Source: Corynebacterium atypicum
GTDB taxonomy: Bacteria > Actinomycetota > Actinomycetes > Mycobacteriales > Mycobacteriaceae
DNA length: 64,000 nt
NCBI RefSeq assembly: GCF_000732945.1
Contig: NZ_CP008944.1
Span: 2,030,767-2,094,766, forward strand
Reading direction: 5' to 3'
The stretch's first letter is position 1; every line of letters starts with the position of its first letter. The position numbers and the translations under genes are program-made. Below the pieces are notes generated by a model. The model saw only the letters and a program-made list of their open reading frames with translations. It had not been told where the DNA came from and did no database searches. This document shows positions 51,934-59,740 of this stretch, in pieces.

Positions 51934-53268
51934 CTAGACCACCACGTACACGGCCGCGGTAGCGGCAAACCCGACGAGCGAGAAGACAGTGGAGAGCAGC
52001 GTCCAGCGCTTCAGCCCTTCCTTGACGCTTAAGCCCAGGTAGCGGGTGACGATCCAGAAGCCGGAATCGTTGATGTGCGACAACCCCAGCGCGCCGAAGC
52101 CGATCGCCACGCAGATGAGCGCCGTATCCAGGGCGCCAAAGGCCCCGGACGCGATGGGCGCGGCGAGCAGCCCCGCGGTGGTGAGCATGGCCACGGTCGC
52201 CGAGCCCTGGGCCCCGCGCAGGGCCAGGGAGAGCAGGTAGCCGGTAAGCAGCACCGGCATGTGCGCCTCGGTGAGCAGGTCTGAGAGGACCTGCCCGATG
52301 CCGCTTTCGGTGAGCACGGAGGCAAAGCCCCCGCCGGCGCCGGTGACGAAGATGATCACCGCGACGGCCGGCAGCGAGGAATCCAGCACGCCAGAGCCGT
52401 GCTCAAGGCTCCAGCCACGCTGGCCACCGATGACGGCCCAGGCGACGAGCACCGCGGTCAACAGTGCGACCGGGGCGGAGCCGAGGAAGCTGACCAGCCC
52501 GTGGGCGGTGGTGCCTTCCTCGGTGAGGATCACGCCCGCGGTGCCGACCAGGATCTGCACGATGGGCAGCGCGATCAGGCCCATCACCACCCAGGGGCTG
52601 GGCGGGTTCTTCACCTCCTCGGGAACCTCGGTGGCCGGGGACTCCAAGAGCTCCACGCCATCGGTGCGCAGCAGCTTGGCCAGGAAGAACCCGATCACGG
52701 CGGTGAGCGCGGCCAGCGGAATGCCCACGGCCAGCACGGTTCCGAGTTCGGCGCCGAGGATCTCCGCGGTGGCCACCGGCCCCGGGTGCGGCGGCAGAAC
52801 GACGTGCACGGTGAGCAGCGTCGCCCCCACGGGCAGCCCGATCTTCAGCGGGTTGAAGCCGGCGGTGCGCGCGAAGCCGAAGATGATCGGCGCCAGGATG
52901 ATGAATCCGACGTCGAAAAAGACAGGGCTGCCCAGGATGAACGCCGCGGCCGTGACCGCGGCGACGACACGCCTTTTGCCAAAGCGCTGCGTGAAATACC
53001 GAGCGAGCGCATCCGCCCCGCCGGAGACCTCGATGATGCGCCCGAGCATCGCGCCCAGGCCCACCACCACGATGACGGATCCCAGGGTCTTGCCTATGCC
53101 ACCGGTGACCACGCCCACCGACTCGTCCAGCGGGATGCCGGAGGCCACCGCCGTGGTCAGCGCGACGATGATCAGCGCAATGAACGCCGGCACCCTAGCC
53201 CAGATGACTAACGCCAAAAGCAGCGCAACGGCGGCTGCGCCGAGCCCCAGGAGCGCCCTGCCCGTCAT
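51934..53268 (-). CDS. GntP-family gluconate/acid-sugar permease
   Basis: A 444-residue H+-coupled permease of the GntP family with about 12 membrane segments. Conserved parts are VVVGLGAMLGRIIEVSGGAD, FILGSPVFFDVGFIILAPII, VLPPHPGPVATAEILGAELG and FVTGAGGGFASVLTESGIG. It is the last gene of the otnK-ltnD-gntP operon (ATGA overlap with ltnD), so it probably imports a four-carbon acid sugar such as threonate or erythronate rather than gluconate. Confidence 0.92.
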   Translation of the reverse strand: MTGRALLGLGAAAVALLLALVIWARVPAFIALIIVALTTAVASGIPLDESVGVVTGGIGKTLGSVIVVVGLGAMLGRIIEVSGGADALARYFTQRFGKRRVVAAVTAAAFILGSPVFFDVGFIILAPIIFGFARTAGFNPLKIGLPVGATLLTVHVVLPPHPGPVATAEILGAELGTVLAVGIPLAALTAVIGFFLAKLLRTDGVELLESPATEVPEEVKNPPSPWVVMGLIALPIVQILVGTAGVILTEEGTTAHGLVSFLGSAPVALLTAVLVAWAVIGGQRGWSLEHGSGVLDSSLPAVAVIIFVTGAGGGFASVLTESGIGQVLSDLLTEAHMPVLLTGYLLSLALRGAQGSATVAMLTTAGLLAAPIASGAFGALDTALICVAIGFGALGLSHINDSGFWIVTRYLGLSVKEGLKRWTLLSTVFSLVGFAATAAVYVVV

Positions 53269-54161
53269 CCGTTCAGCCCTTCTGGATCGACGGTGCGGAT
53301 CACGCTGGAATCATCGAGCGCCCCCATGCCGAGGGTGAGCCCGCGCAGGTAGGTCTGCTCGGCGGCCGCGGCCAGCGGGACGCCCAGGCCGGTCTTGCGG
53401 GCGGCGTCGACAACAATGCCCATGTCCTTGACAAAGATGTCGAGCCGGCTCTTGACCTCGCCGGGCTCGTCGTCGTAGGCGGTGAGCATGCGCTGCCCAC
53501 GATCGCCGAGCATGAACGACGCCGCCGCGCCCGCCATCAGCGCGTCGAGGGCCTCTTTCTGGTTGAGTCCCATCCGGCCGGCCAGCGCCAGCGCCTCGCC
53601 GGCGGCGGCGATGTGCACGCCGCAGAGCAGCTGGTTGACGGTCTTCATCGCCTGGCCCTTGCCCGGCTCGTCGCCGACGCGGTACAGGGTGGACGACATC
53701 TGGTCCAAGACCGGCTTCGCGGCCTCCCAGGCGGCGTCGTCGGCGCCGACGGTGACCAGGAGGTCGCCCTCGCCGGCACGGGCCGGCCCGCCCGAGATCG
53801 GGGCGTCAACCAAATGGATGCCGCGCTGGTTGAGCCCCGGCAGCACGGAGGCCACCGCGTCGATGCCCACGGTGGAGGTCAGCACCACGGTCGCGCCCTT
53901 GTCGAGCACGTCGGCCACTCCGTCTGGGCCGAAGAGCGCCGCCTCGAGCTGCATCTTGTTGCGCACGGCGAGCAGCACGACGTCCGCGCCGGTGGCTGCC
54001 TCGGGGGCGGTGCCGAAGACCTCGAGGCCCACCTTCTTGCCCAACTCGAGGCGGGACTCTTGCACGTCGACTCCGCGGACGTGAAACTTCTTCGCCAGGT
54101 TGGTGGCCATCGGCAGGCCCATGGCGCCCAGGCCGACAACGGTGATGGTTAGAGAACTCAT
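53265..54161 (-). CDS. 3-hydroxyacid dehydrogenase, LtnD-like (four-carbon acid sugar)
   Basis: A 298-residue NAD(P)-dependent beta-hydroxyacid dehydrogenase. The Rossmann loop is VVGLGAMGLPMATNLAKKF, the substrate motif is VDAPISGGPARAGEGDLLV, and the catalytic Lys lies in GQAMKTVNQLLCGVHIAAAG. Pairing with OtnK and GntP indicates L-threonate or D-erythronate as substrate, oxidised before phosphorylation by OtnK. ATG at 54161 (MSSLTITVVGLGAMG) has GAGGAAG upstream; the longer frame to 54284 lacks support and runs into otnK. It overlaps gntP by 4 nt. Confidence 0.9.
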   Translation of the reverse strand: MSSLTITVVGLGAMGLPMATNLAKKFHVRGVDVQESRLELGKKVGLEVFGTAPEAATGADVVLLAVRNKMQLEAALFGPDGVADVLDKGATVVLTSTVGIDAVASVLPGLNQRGIHLVDAPISGGPARAGEGDLLVTVGADDAAWEAAKPVLDQMSSTLYRVGDEPGKGQAMKTVNQLLCGVHIAAAGEALALAGRMGLNQKEALDALMAGAAASFMLGDRGQRMLTAYDDEPGEVKSRLDIFVKDMGIVVDAARKTGLGVPLAAAAEQTYLRGLTLGMGALDDSSVIRTVDPEGLNG

Positions 54162-54213
54162 GGGATGTACTTCCTCACTGTGTGGAATTGACTTGGCAAG
54201 CTGGCGGCTGCAC

Positions 54214-55665
54214 CTACCGCGAGAGCGTCGCAGTGACCTCTGCCAGCGAGTTTTCGGTGCCGACGTTCCCGGCAAAGACGACAAAGGGCACGCCCTGGGC
54301 GGGCCCGTCCAGCGAGCGCCACATCGAGATGATCCCCGGCTGCATGGGGCCGACGACCATCGCGCGCGTCATCTCGAGGCCCTTGGAGGCGACGTCGGAG
54401 GACGTGATGCCGCCCTTGGCGATGACGAAGCGGGGACGCACCCGGCGCACCGCGGCGTTGACCACCTGGACCACGGCGTTGGATACCCTTCTTGCGATGG
54501 CCAGCGAGTCCTGGGCGTCTGCCCCGGTGACCAGCTGGCGGGAGGTGTGCATGACCACGTTGTTGCTGCCCAGCTTCTCCACGACGGCGTCGATAAGCTC
54601 GCGCACGTAGGCCTCGCCGTCCGCGCCCAACGCGCGTGCGACGTCGAGTTCCACCACCTGCGCGCTGTCCGTTGCCAGCAGCACCTCAAGCTGCCGGGTG
54701 GTGGTGGGTACATGCGAGCCGACGACGATCAACCCGCCGGCGGCCACCTCGCCGGACTCTGCCCCTTCGCCCTGCGCCCGGGCCTGCGCAACCGCCTCGG
54801 CGTCCAGCGGCGGCGGCACCTCCTGGCCAATCCGGGCGCGCACAAACGGCGGGCCGACCCGGTAGATGAAGGTCTTGCCGGCTTCGTCGGCCGCGATCAG
54901 CCCGAGGGCGAGGCGGCGCAGGTCCTCCTCGGTGACGATGTCGACCACGATCGGCTGCCGATCGTGAGCCTTGTTCAGCACCTCCGCGATCGCCGCGGTG
55001 CCGGTGCGCACGGTCTTAAGGTCGACCTCGAGCACGTCGCTTGCCTGGATTTTCCCCTCGGTCTTTTCCTCGACCCACTCGGCGAGCCTGCTGTGGGCGT
55101 AGCCGAAGGTCTCATCGCGGGCGAACTCGGTCTTTGCCACAGGGACGAAGCCGTCCGGTTCGCTCCCGGCGTAGTGCACGCCGCCGACGGTGATGCGCCC
55201 GGCGTCGCCAAACGCGGGCACGATGACGACGCCGTCGACGAGCTGGCCGTGCTCGGCCGAGATCTCGGCGAGCGTGTCGGTCTCGAGGGGATAGTGGCCG
55301 CGCAAGGTGGAATCGCTGCGCGAGACGAAGGCGACGCTCACGTTCTGCTGCCGGGCCGCCTCGAGCGCGGCGCGGGCGACCTCGATGTTGACGGCGCGGG
55401 CGTCTTCGGGGCTCAGCGAGCGGGAGTTAGTCATCACGTACACTGCGGGCGCGCCCTGGCTCAGCGCCCAGCTGAGGTCCTCGGGCGTCCAGCGGGTGAG
55501 CACGGGTAGCCCGGCTACCGACTGCGTACCGGTGGGGTCGTCGTCAAGGACGACGAAGACAGGTTCGGTGGGGTTTTTCTGCGCAGCACTCGCCACGGCG
55601 GAGGCGTCGAGCGCCTCGTTGCTCGGGTAGCCGGCGGTGAGCTCGTCGAGGGTGAATCGCGGCAT
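54214..55665 (-). CDS. Four-carbon acid sugar kinase (OtnK/DUF1537 family)
   Basis: A 483-residue ATP-dependent kinase that phosphorylates 3-oxo-tetronates in L-threonate/D-erythronate catabolism. The N-terminal substrate domain has VVLDDDPTGTQSVAGLPVL and FVSRSDSTLRGHYPLETDTL. The C-terminal nucleotide domain has GLIVVGSHVPTTTRQLEVLL, RFVIAKGGITSSDVASKGLE and FVVFAGNVGTENSLAEV. First gene of the operon. A 25-bp palindrome overlaps its promoter. The next pathway enzymes (OtnC decarboxylase, OtnI isomerase) are not in the window. Confidence 0.92.
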   Translation of the reverse strand: MPRFTLDELTAGYPSNEALDASAVASAAQKNPTEPVFVVLDDDPTGTQSVAGLPVLTRWTPEDLSWALSQGAPAVYVMTNSRSLSPEDARAVNIEVARAALEAARQQNVSVAFVSRSDSTLRGHYPLETDTLAEISAEHGQLVDGVVIVPAFGDAGRITVGGVHYAGSEPDGFVPVAKTEFARDETFGYAHSRLAEWVEEKTEGKIQASDVLEVDLKTVRTGTAAIAEVLNKAHDRQPIVVDIVTEEDLRRLALGLIAADEAGKTFIYRVGPPFVRARIGQEVPPPLDAEAVAQARAQGEGAESGEVAAGGLIVVGSHVPTTTRQLEVLLATDSAQVVELDVARALGADGEAYVRELIDAVVEKLGSNNVVMHTSRQLVTGADAQDSLAIARRVSNAVVQVVNAAVRRVRPRFVIAKGGITSSDVASKGLEMTRAMVVGPMQPGIISMWRSLDGPAQGVPFVVFAGNVGTENSLAEVTATLSR

Positions 55666-55680
55666 GCCAGTCCTTCCAAG

Positions 55681-55737
55681 TCCTTAGACCTCTGAGGTCT
55701 AAGGATGAAGATACTGGAACGCCTAGCACCCAAGCAA
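55681..55737 (-). promoter_or_regulatory. otnK promoter with a 25-bp palindromic operator
   Basis: On the reverse strand TTGCTT (55737-55732), an 18-bp spacer and TATCTT (55713-55708) form a promoter. Directly downstream, 55681-55705 is a perfect palindrome with 12-bp arms (TCCTTAGACCTC, one centre base, GAGGTCTAAGGA) covering the start site. This position fits a repressor, most likely the adjacent FadR-type GntR protein. Confidence 0.75.
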
Positions 55738-55799
55738 GAATGTGGCACGTAGCCGGCCCACACCCCGCCACCCCCACCCCCGTGGCCACGGGCGACGCC

Positions 55800-56492
55800 C
55801 TAGTTTAAGAAGCTGGCGATGTCCTCGCGGGTCTGCTTCATGTGCGCACGCATGGCGTTCTTCGCGCCCTCCTCGTCGCCACGCTCGATCGCCTCGAAAA
55901 TCCTCCGGTGGTGCACGGCCGCGCGCTCGCGCACCTCCGGGACCGCGCTGGTGCGCAGCCGCGACTGGCTCAGCGCCACCTCGAGCGGCTTGATGATCGC
56001 CGTCAAAAACGGGTTGCGCGAGGACCTGAACACGCGATCGTGAAAGGCCAGGTCGGCCTTGGCGGCCGCCTCCGCATCCCCGGTCTCGCTCGCCTCGGCG
56101 TAGCGGTCGAGCTCCAGACGCATGGCCGCGAGATCATCCGGGGTCGCCCGCCGGGCCGCGTACCCGCAGGAGCCGACCTCTATCATGCGGCGAATCTCCA
56201 CCAGATACTCGCCCACCTCGCGCGCGCTCATACTGCGCGAGACCATGTCCACGAGCGTGACCATGTCCGTCCACTGGTCACGAGAGTTGAGATAGGTGCC
56301 GCGGCCGTGGATGACCTGCACCATGCCGCGATCGGCGAGCACGCGGATCACCTCCCGCATCGTCGGGCGGGAGACGTCCAAGTAGGCGGCCAGTTCGGCT
56401 TCCGCAGGTAGGGCCTCGCCCGGGCGGAAGTCGCCGGCGGCGATACCGTCTAGCATCCGGTCGATCCCCTGGGAGACCAGGTCTTTTCGCAT
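55800..56492 (-). CDS. FadR-subfamily GntR regulator
   Basis: A 230-residue transcription factor. The winged helix is near residues 25-70 (LPAEAELAAYLDVSRPTMRE then RGMVQVIHGRGTYL), followed by an FCD effector domain with the metal-binding residues in DLAFHDRVFRSSRNPFL and VHHRRIFEAIERGD. It sits just upstream of the otnK-ltnD-gntP operon, in the same direction, and probably represses it through the 55681-55705 palindrome. The ligand is likely an acid-sugar intermediate (inference). Confidence 0.9.
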   Translation of the reverse strand: MRKDLVSQGIDRMLDGIAAGDFRPGEALPAEAELAAYLDVSRPTMREVIRVLADRGMVQVIHGRGTYLNSRDQWTDMVTLVDMVSRSMSAREVGEYLVEIRRMIEVGSCGYAARRATPDDLAAMRLELDRYAEASETGDAEAAAKADLAFHDRVFRSSRNPFLTAIIKPLEVALSQSRLRTSAVPEVRERAAVHHRRIFEAIERGDEEGAKNAMRAHMKQTREDIASFLN

Positions 56493-56667
56493 GTTCCTCG
56501 TGCGCCCCTACTCGTGATTACAGTGGCCGAATCCAAGCATATAGAAACTGCCCGTCCTCCTTGCCCCATCCGATCCCCTGATCGTGTGCCCTGACCGGCA
56601 AGCGCAACCCTCACCGCACCCAAGAAGGGAGCACTGAGCAGGCATTTTAAAAAAAGTTGAGCCTGAT

Positions 56668-56696
56668 GGAATAAACCCTATTGCTCATGGGTTGAG
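56668..56696 (+). promoter_or_regulatory. hsp20 SigH promoter
   Basis: GGAATA (56668-56673), a 17-bp spacer and GTTGAG (56691-56696) match the corynebacterial SigH consensus very closely. Transcription should begin near 56703. The surrounding TTGAG repeats are not arranged as a full HAIR box. The rest of 56493-56667 holds only the gntR promoter. Confidence 0.8.
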
Positions 56697-56745
56697 TTGG
56701 GTGTAAGCAAGTTTGAGAGAGTCAGACCTCAGCAAAGGAGACGCA

Positions 56746-57288
56746 ATGTCCATCGCCCAGTACGATCCCTTCAGCCAGCTCGACACCCTGGCCCGCCAGG
56801 TCTTCGGTGGCGGCACCACCAGCTCGCGGACGCCACGGTTTATGCCGCTGGACCTCTACAAGGAGGGCAACTCCTACGTCATTAACGCCGACCTGCCCGG
56901 TGTGGATCCGGACAGCATCGACATCGACATCGATAACGGCGTGCTGACGATCGCCGCCGAGCGCACCACGGGCCCGGAGCGCAAGGAACACACCGACGAG
57001 TCCGGCACCACCTGGGTCACCAACGAGCGCTTCACCGGCTCCTACCGCCGGCAGGTGACGGTTGGCGATTCCATCGATAACGAGCACGTCAGTGCCGATT
57101 ACTCCGGCGGCGTGCTGACGGTGACCCTGCCGCTGGCCGAACGCGCCAAGAGCCGCAAGATTTCGGTCACCCACTCCGATTCGAGCGCGGCCGGGACCAT
57201 CGAGGCCGAGCCGGACTCCAGCGCCGACGCGACCACCTCAACCAAGTCCGCCGAGCCCACCGGCTCCACCGAGGAGTCCGAGAGCTAA
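56746..57288 (+). CDS. Hsp20-family small heat-shock protein
   Basis: An ATP-independent holdase of 180 residues with an alpha-crystallin domain: RFMPLDLYKEGNSYVINADL, PGVDPDSIDIDIDNGVLTIA, GSYRRQVTVGDSIDNEHVSA and the VLTVTLPLAE strand. The C-terminal tail is Ser/Thr/Ala/Glu-rich and lacks a clear I-x-I motif. AAAGGAG precedes the ATG at 56746, so the extended frame from 56713 is not used. Driven by a SigH-type promoter, and ended by the 57390 hairpin. Confidence 0.93.
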   Translation: MSIAQYDPFSQLDTLARQVFGGGTTSSRTPRFMPLDLYKEGNSYVINADLPGVDPDSIDIDIDNGVLTIAAERTTGPERKEHTDESGTTWVTNERFTGSYRRQVTVGDSIDNEHVSADYSGGVLTVTLPLAERAKSRKISVTHSDSSAAGTIEAEPDSSADATTSTKSAEPTGSTEESES

Positions 57289-57389
57289 CGCATCGCCTAG
57301 GCCGGGCCCAGCCCGGCGGCGTGCGTCTAGCACTAGCACCGCGCCCTAACCGGCGCCTTTACTAAGCCTTTCCCGTTTGATTGAGTTAC

Positions 57390-57413
57390 GCGCCCCCGCC
57401 TAAGCGGGGGCGC
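57390..57413. terminator. Intrinsic terminator between hsp20 and arsR
   Basis: GCGCCCCCGC, a 4-nt loop (CTAA) and GCGGGGGCGC form a 10-bp GC stem followed by TTTCT. It ends hsp20 and may also serve the convergent ArsR gene. Confidence 0.85.
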
Positions 57414-57434
57414 TTTCTGCTGCGCGGCGTTTGG

Positions 57435-57785
57435 CTAGCGCTTGTGCGCGTTCCAGTGCGCCGCGTGCCCGTAGGAATCGTGGCTAAACCCGGCGTCGTG
57501 CAGAATGCGGTGAATCTCCGGGTCGCTGAGCACGTAGCGCACCTCGCGACCCACCCGCGAGCCGTGGACCAGCCCACTGGCCTCCATGGCTCGCAGCGCC
57601 GCCGACGCCGTGGGCACGCGCACCTGCGCAAACTCAGCTAGCTCGCTCACCGTGGTGGTCCCCGGCGCGCGGTGATGCATGATCGCCAGCAGCCGCAGGC
57701 GGGTGGGATCACCCAGCATCTTGAACCGCCGGGCCCAACTGTCCGCCTGCTGCAGGAGATCTTCTACACCGCCGCTTTCCACCAT
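57435..57785 (-). CDS. ArsR/SmtB-family regulator
   Basis: A 116-residue winged-helix repressor (FKMLGDPTRLRLLAIMHHRA, VSELAEFAQVRVPTASAALR, AMEASGLVHGSRVGREVRYV). There is no CxC metal motif in the recognition helix. A C-terminal His-rich tail (HDAGFSHDSYGHAAHWNAHK) could bind metal such as Ni, Co or Zn, as in NmtR/KmtR-like proteins; this is inference. It has its own TATAAT 28 bp upstream, flanked by an inverted repeat that may be its operator. No obvious metal exporter is adjacent. Confidence 0.88.
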   Translation of the reverse strand: MVESGGVEDLLQQADSWARRFKMLGDPTRLRLLAIMHHRAPGTTTVSELAEFAQVRVPTASAALRAMEASGLVHGSRVGREVRYVLSDPEIHRILHDAGFSHDSYGHAAHWNAHKR

Positions 57786-57794
57786 GCCCCCGAT

Positions 57795-57827
57795 AATACC
57801 GAGGAGCCAGCAATTATAGCCGGTATT
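57795..57827 (-). promoter_or_regulatory. arsR promoter inside an inverted repeat
   Basis: A perfect TATAAT (57818-57813 on the reverse strand) lies between AATACCG (57795-57801) and CGGTATT (57821-57827), a 7-bp inverted repeat with a 19-bp spacer. The design fits autorepression by the ArsR protein. Confidence 0.6.
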
Positions 57828-59537
57828 TTACCGGCGGAAGAACAGGCCGAGGATCCAGTCGATGAAGTTGAAGAGGAATTCGAAGACGCCCTCGCCCTGC
57901 TCGTGCGGATCGTCCCAGCCGTTACCCGGCTTATCCTTACCGGGCTTGTCCTTGCCCGGCTTGTCCTTGCCCGGCTTATCCTTGCCGGGCTTTTCCTTGC
58001 CGGGCTTTTCCTTACCCGGCTTCTCCTTGACGGGGCCGCCGCCGATCTTCTCCACGGCCTCTTTGGCGTTGATCATGCCCGCGCCGCAGCCGCCCCGGCA
58101 GTTCATGGGCTTCGCGGTGGATTTGAGCGCCTCCTCGATCTGGTCCGGGGTGGCATCCGGGTTCTTCGCCTTCATCAGCGCGACCACGCCGGCCACCACG
58201 GGCGTGGCCATCGAGGTGCCCTCGTAGGCCGCGTAGCTGGGGCCTGCCGGGCTTTGCTGACCACTGTTCACCGTGGACAAGATCGCAGGGCCGACCTGCT
58301 TATCGCCGCCGGGGGCGACGACGTCGACGGCCGAGCCGTAGTTGGAGTAGCCAGCGAACTCGCCGGTCGAGCCGCTCGCGCCGACCACCAGCGAGCCCTC
58401 GCAACTGGCCGGCTGCACGCCACCGGCGTCCTGGTTCTCGTTGCCGGCGGCCACCACGACCACGGCACCCCTTTCGCGCGCCTCGCTGATGGCCTTCTGG
58501 TAGGTCTGCGAGCAGCGCCCGCCGCCGCCGAGCGACATGTTGATCACCGTCGCCGGCGTCTTGTTCTCGGGCACGCCGGCGACCCTGCCTCCGGAGGCCC
58601 AGATCACCGCGTCGGCAATGTCAGAAACGTAGCCGCCGCAGGCGCCCAGCACGCGCAGCGGCTGGACCTTCGCCTCGGGGGCGACCCCGGAGATGCCCTC
58701 GCCGTTATCGGCGATGCCGGCGGCGATGCCCGAGACGTGCGAGCCGTGCCAGGAGGAGGCCTTGCCTCGCGAGTTGCCGCGGCACTGGAAGGGCCGGATC
58801 CAGTCGCCGTTGTCATTCGGGTCGGGGTCGCGGCCATCGCCATCGCGGGCGGCCTGCGGGTTGCTGATGAAGTCCCAGCCGGAAACCAGGTTGCCCTCCA
58901 AGTCCGGGTGGCGGGTGACACCCGTGTCGATGACGGCGATGGTCTGCCCCTCGCCGCGGGTGCCGGCCGCCTCCCAGGTCTCTTCAATGTTTATGCCAGG
59001 ATCTTTCTGCAGGTGCCACTCTTCGTCAAACATCGGGTCGTTGGTGGAAAACGCCTGCATGATCACGTCGGGCTCGACGGACTCGACGTCCGGGCTCTCG
59101 GCGAGCTTCTGCATGAACTGCTTGGATTCCTCCGGGCCGAGCGTCTCGGGGGTCGAGATCACAGTGGTGCCATCGCTGCGGTCACGCACCTTGGACACTC
59201 CGGCGCCCGGCTCGCCATCGCCCGGCGCCGCGCCGCTTTGCTCCAGCGCGGTCGAGGCGATGCCCATCATCTGCCCATCGTCCTTGTTCTGTTCGTCGCG
59301 GTAGCGAACGATGAAGCGGTCGGTCTGCTCTGCGGGCACAAGGTCAAGGTCGCTTGCAGCCTGCTGCTCCACGGTCTGGAGCTCTTCATTTCCGCCCTGC
59401 CCGGGGTCCCCGGCCCCCGGCTGAGCGTTCACCGGAGCACTCGCCATGGACACACAAGTAAAAGCTGCGACGCATAGGCTGAGCGCCGAAATTGCCCGGG
59501 AGCGGGCTCCCTGGCGGGTGGATCGTCTTAGGATCAC
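57828..59537 (-). CDS. Secreted subtilisin-like serine protease with KPG repeats
   Basis: An S8 peptidase of 569 residues. A signal peptide (SALSLCVAAFTCVSMASAPV) is followed by an I9-type propeptide (DRFIVRYRDEQ to VESVEPDVIM). The catalytic triad is Asp204 (AVIDTGV), His264 (HGSHVSG) and Ser442 (GTSMATP). Extra cysteine pairs (CRGN, CGGY, RCSQ, NCRGGC) suggest extracellular disulfides. The tail has seven five-residue K-E/D-K-P-G repeats (residues 504-538) and a hydrophobic end (FLFNFIDWILGLFF) with two terminal Arg, which looks like a membrane anchor. The start is GTG at 59537. The 203 bp upstream to cysZ are AT-richer and hold no gene. Confidence 0.93.
   Translation of the reverse strand: MILRRSTRQGARSRAISALSLCVAAFTCVSMASAPVNAQPGAGDPGQGGNEELQTVEQQAASDLDLVPAEQTDRFIVRYRDEQNKDDGQMMGIASTALEQSGAAPGDGEPGAGVSKVRDRSDGTTVISTPETLGPEESKQFMQKLAESPDVESVEPDVIMQAFSTNDPMFDEEWHLQKDPGINIEETWEAAGTRGEGQTIAVIDTGVTRHPDLEGNLVSGWDFISNPQAARDGDGRDPDPNDNGDWIRPFQCRGNSRGKASSWHGSHVSGIAAGIADNGEGISGVAPEAKVQPLRVLGACGGYVSDIADAVIWASGGRVAGVPENKTPATVINMSLGGGGRCSQTYQKAISEARERGAVVVVAAGNENQDAGGVQPASCEGSLVVGASGSTGEFAGYSNYGSAVDVVAPGGDKQVGPAILSTVNSGQQSPAGPSYAAYEGTSMATPVVAGVVALMKAKNPDATPDQIEEALKSTAKPMNCRGGCGAGMINAKEAVEKIGGGPVKEKPGKEKPGKEKPGKDKPGKDKPGKDKPGKDKPGNGWDDPHEQGEGVFEFLFNFIDWILGLFFRR
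57924..58028 (-). repeat. Seven 15-bp repeats in the protease tail
   Basis: Seven tandem codon-quintets encode KEKPG (three) and KDKPG (four). The DNA units differ at third-codon positions. A lysine-proline spacer of this kind can span the cell wall or bind to it, and such arrays vary in length between strains. Confidence 0.9.
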
Positions 59538-59740
59538 GATGTTCCTCTCGATGAGACCTCAAGGTCACGACAACCGCGGATGCCAGAAAAATGATTGCCG
59601 TTCGAGGGACATGCTATGCCGCTAGCACCAATTTTTGGAATAGCCCATTATTAATTTCATCTACAGTTATGCTTCTGGTCCGTATTCGCAGCTCACCGAG
59701 GCATTTTCCGAGTTATCGATCCTCAAGAAAACTCGACAAT

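Noticed and set aside
57672..59477. 601-codon forward frame over the subtilase
   Set aside because: It is a shadow; the reverse frame has signal peptide, catalytic triad and repeats.
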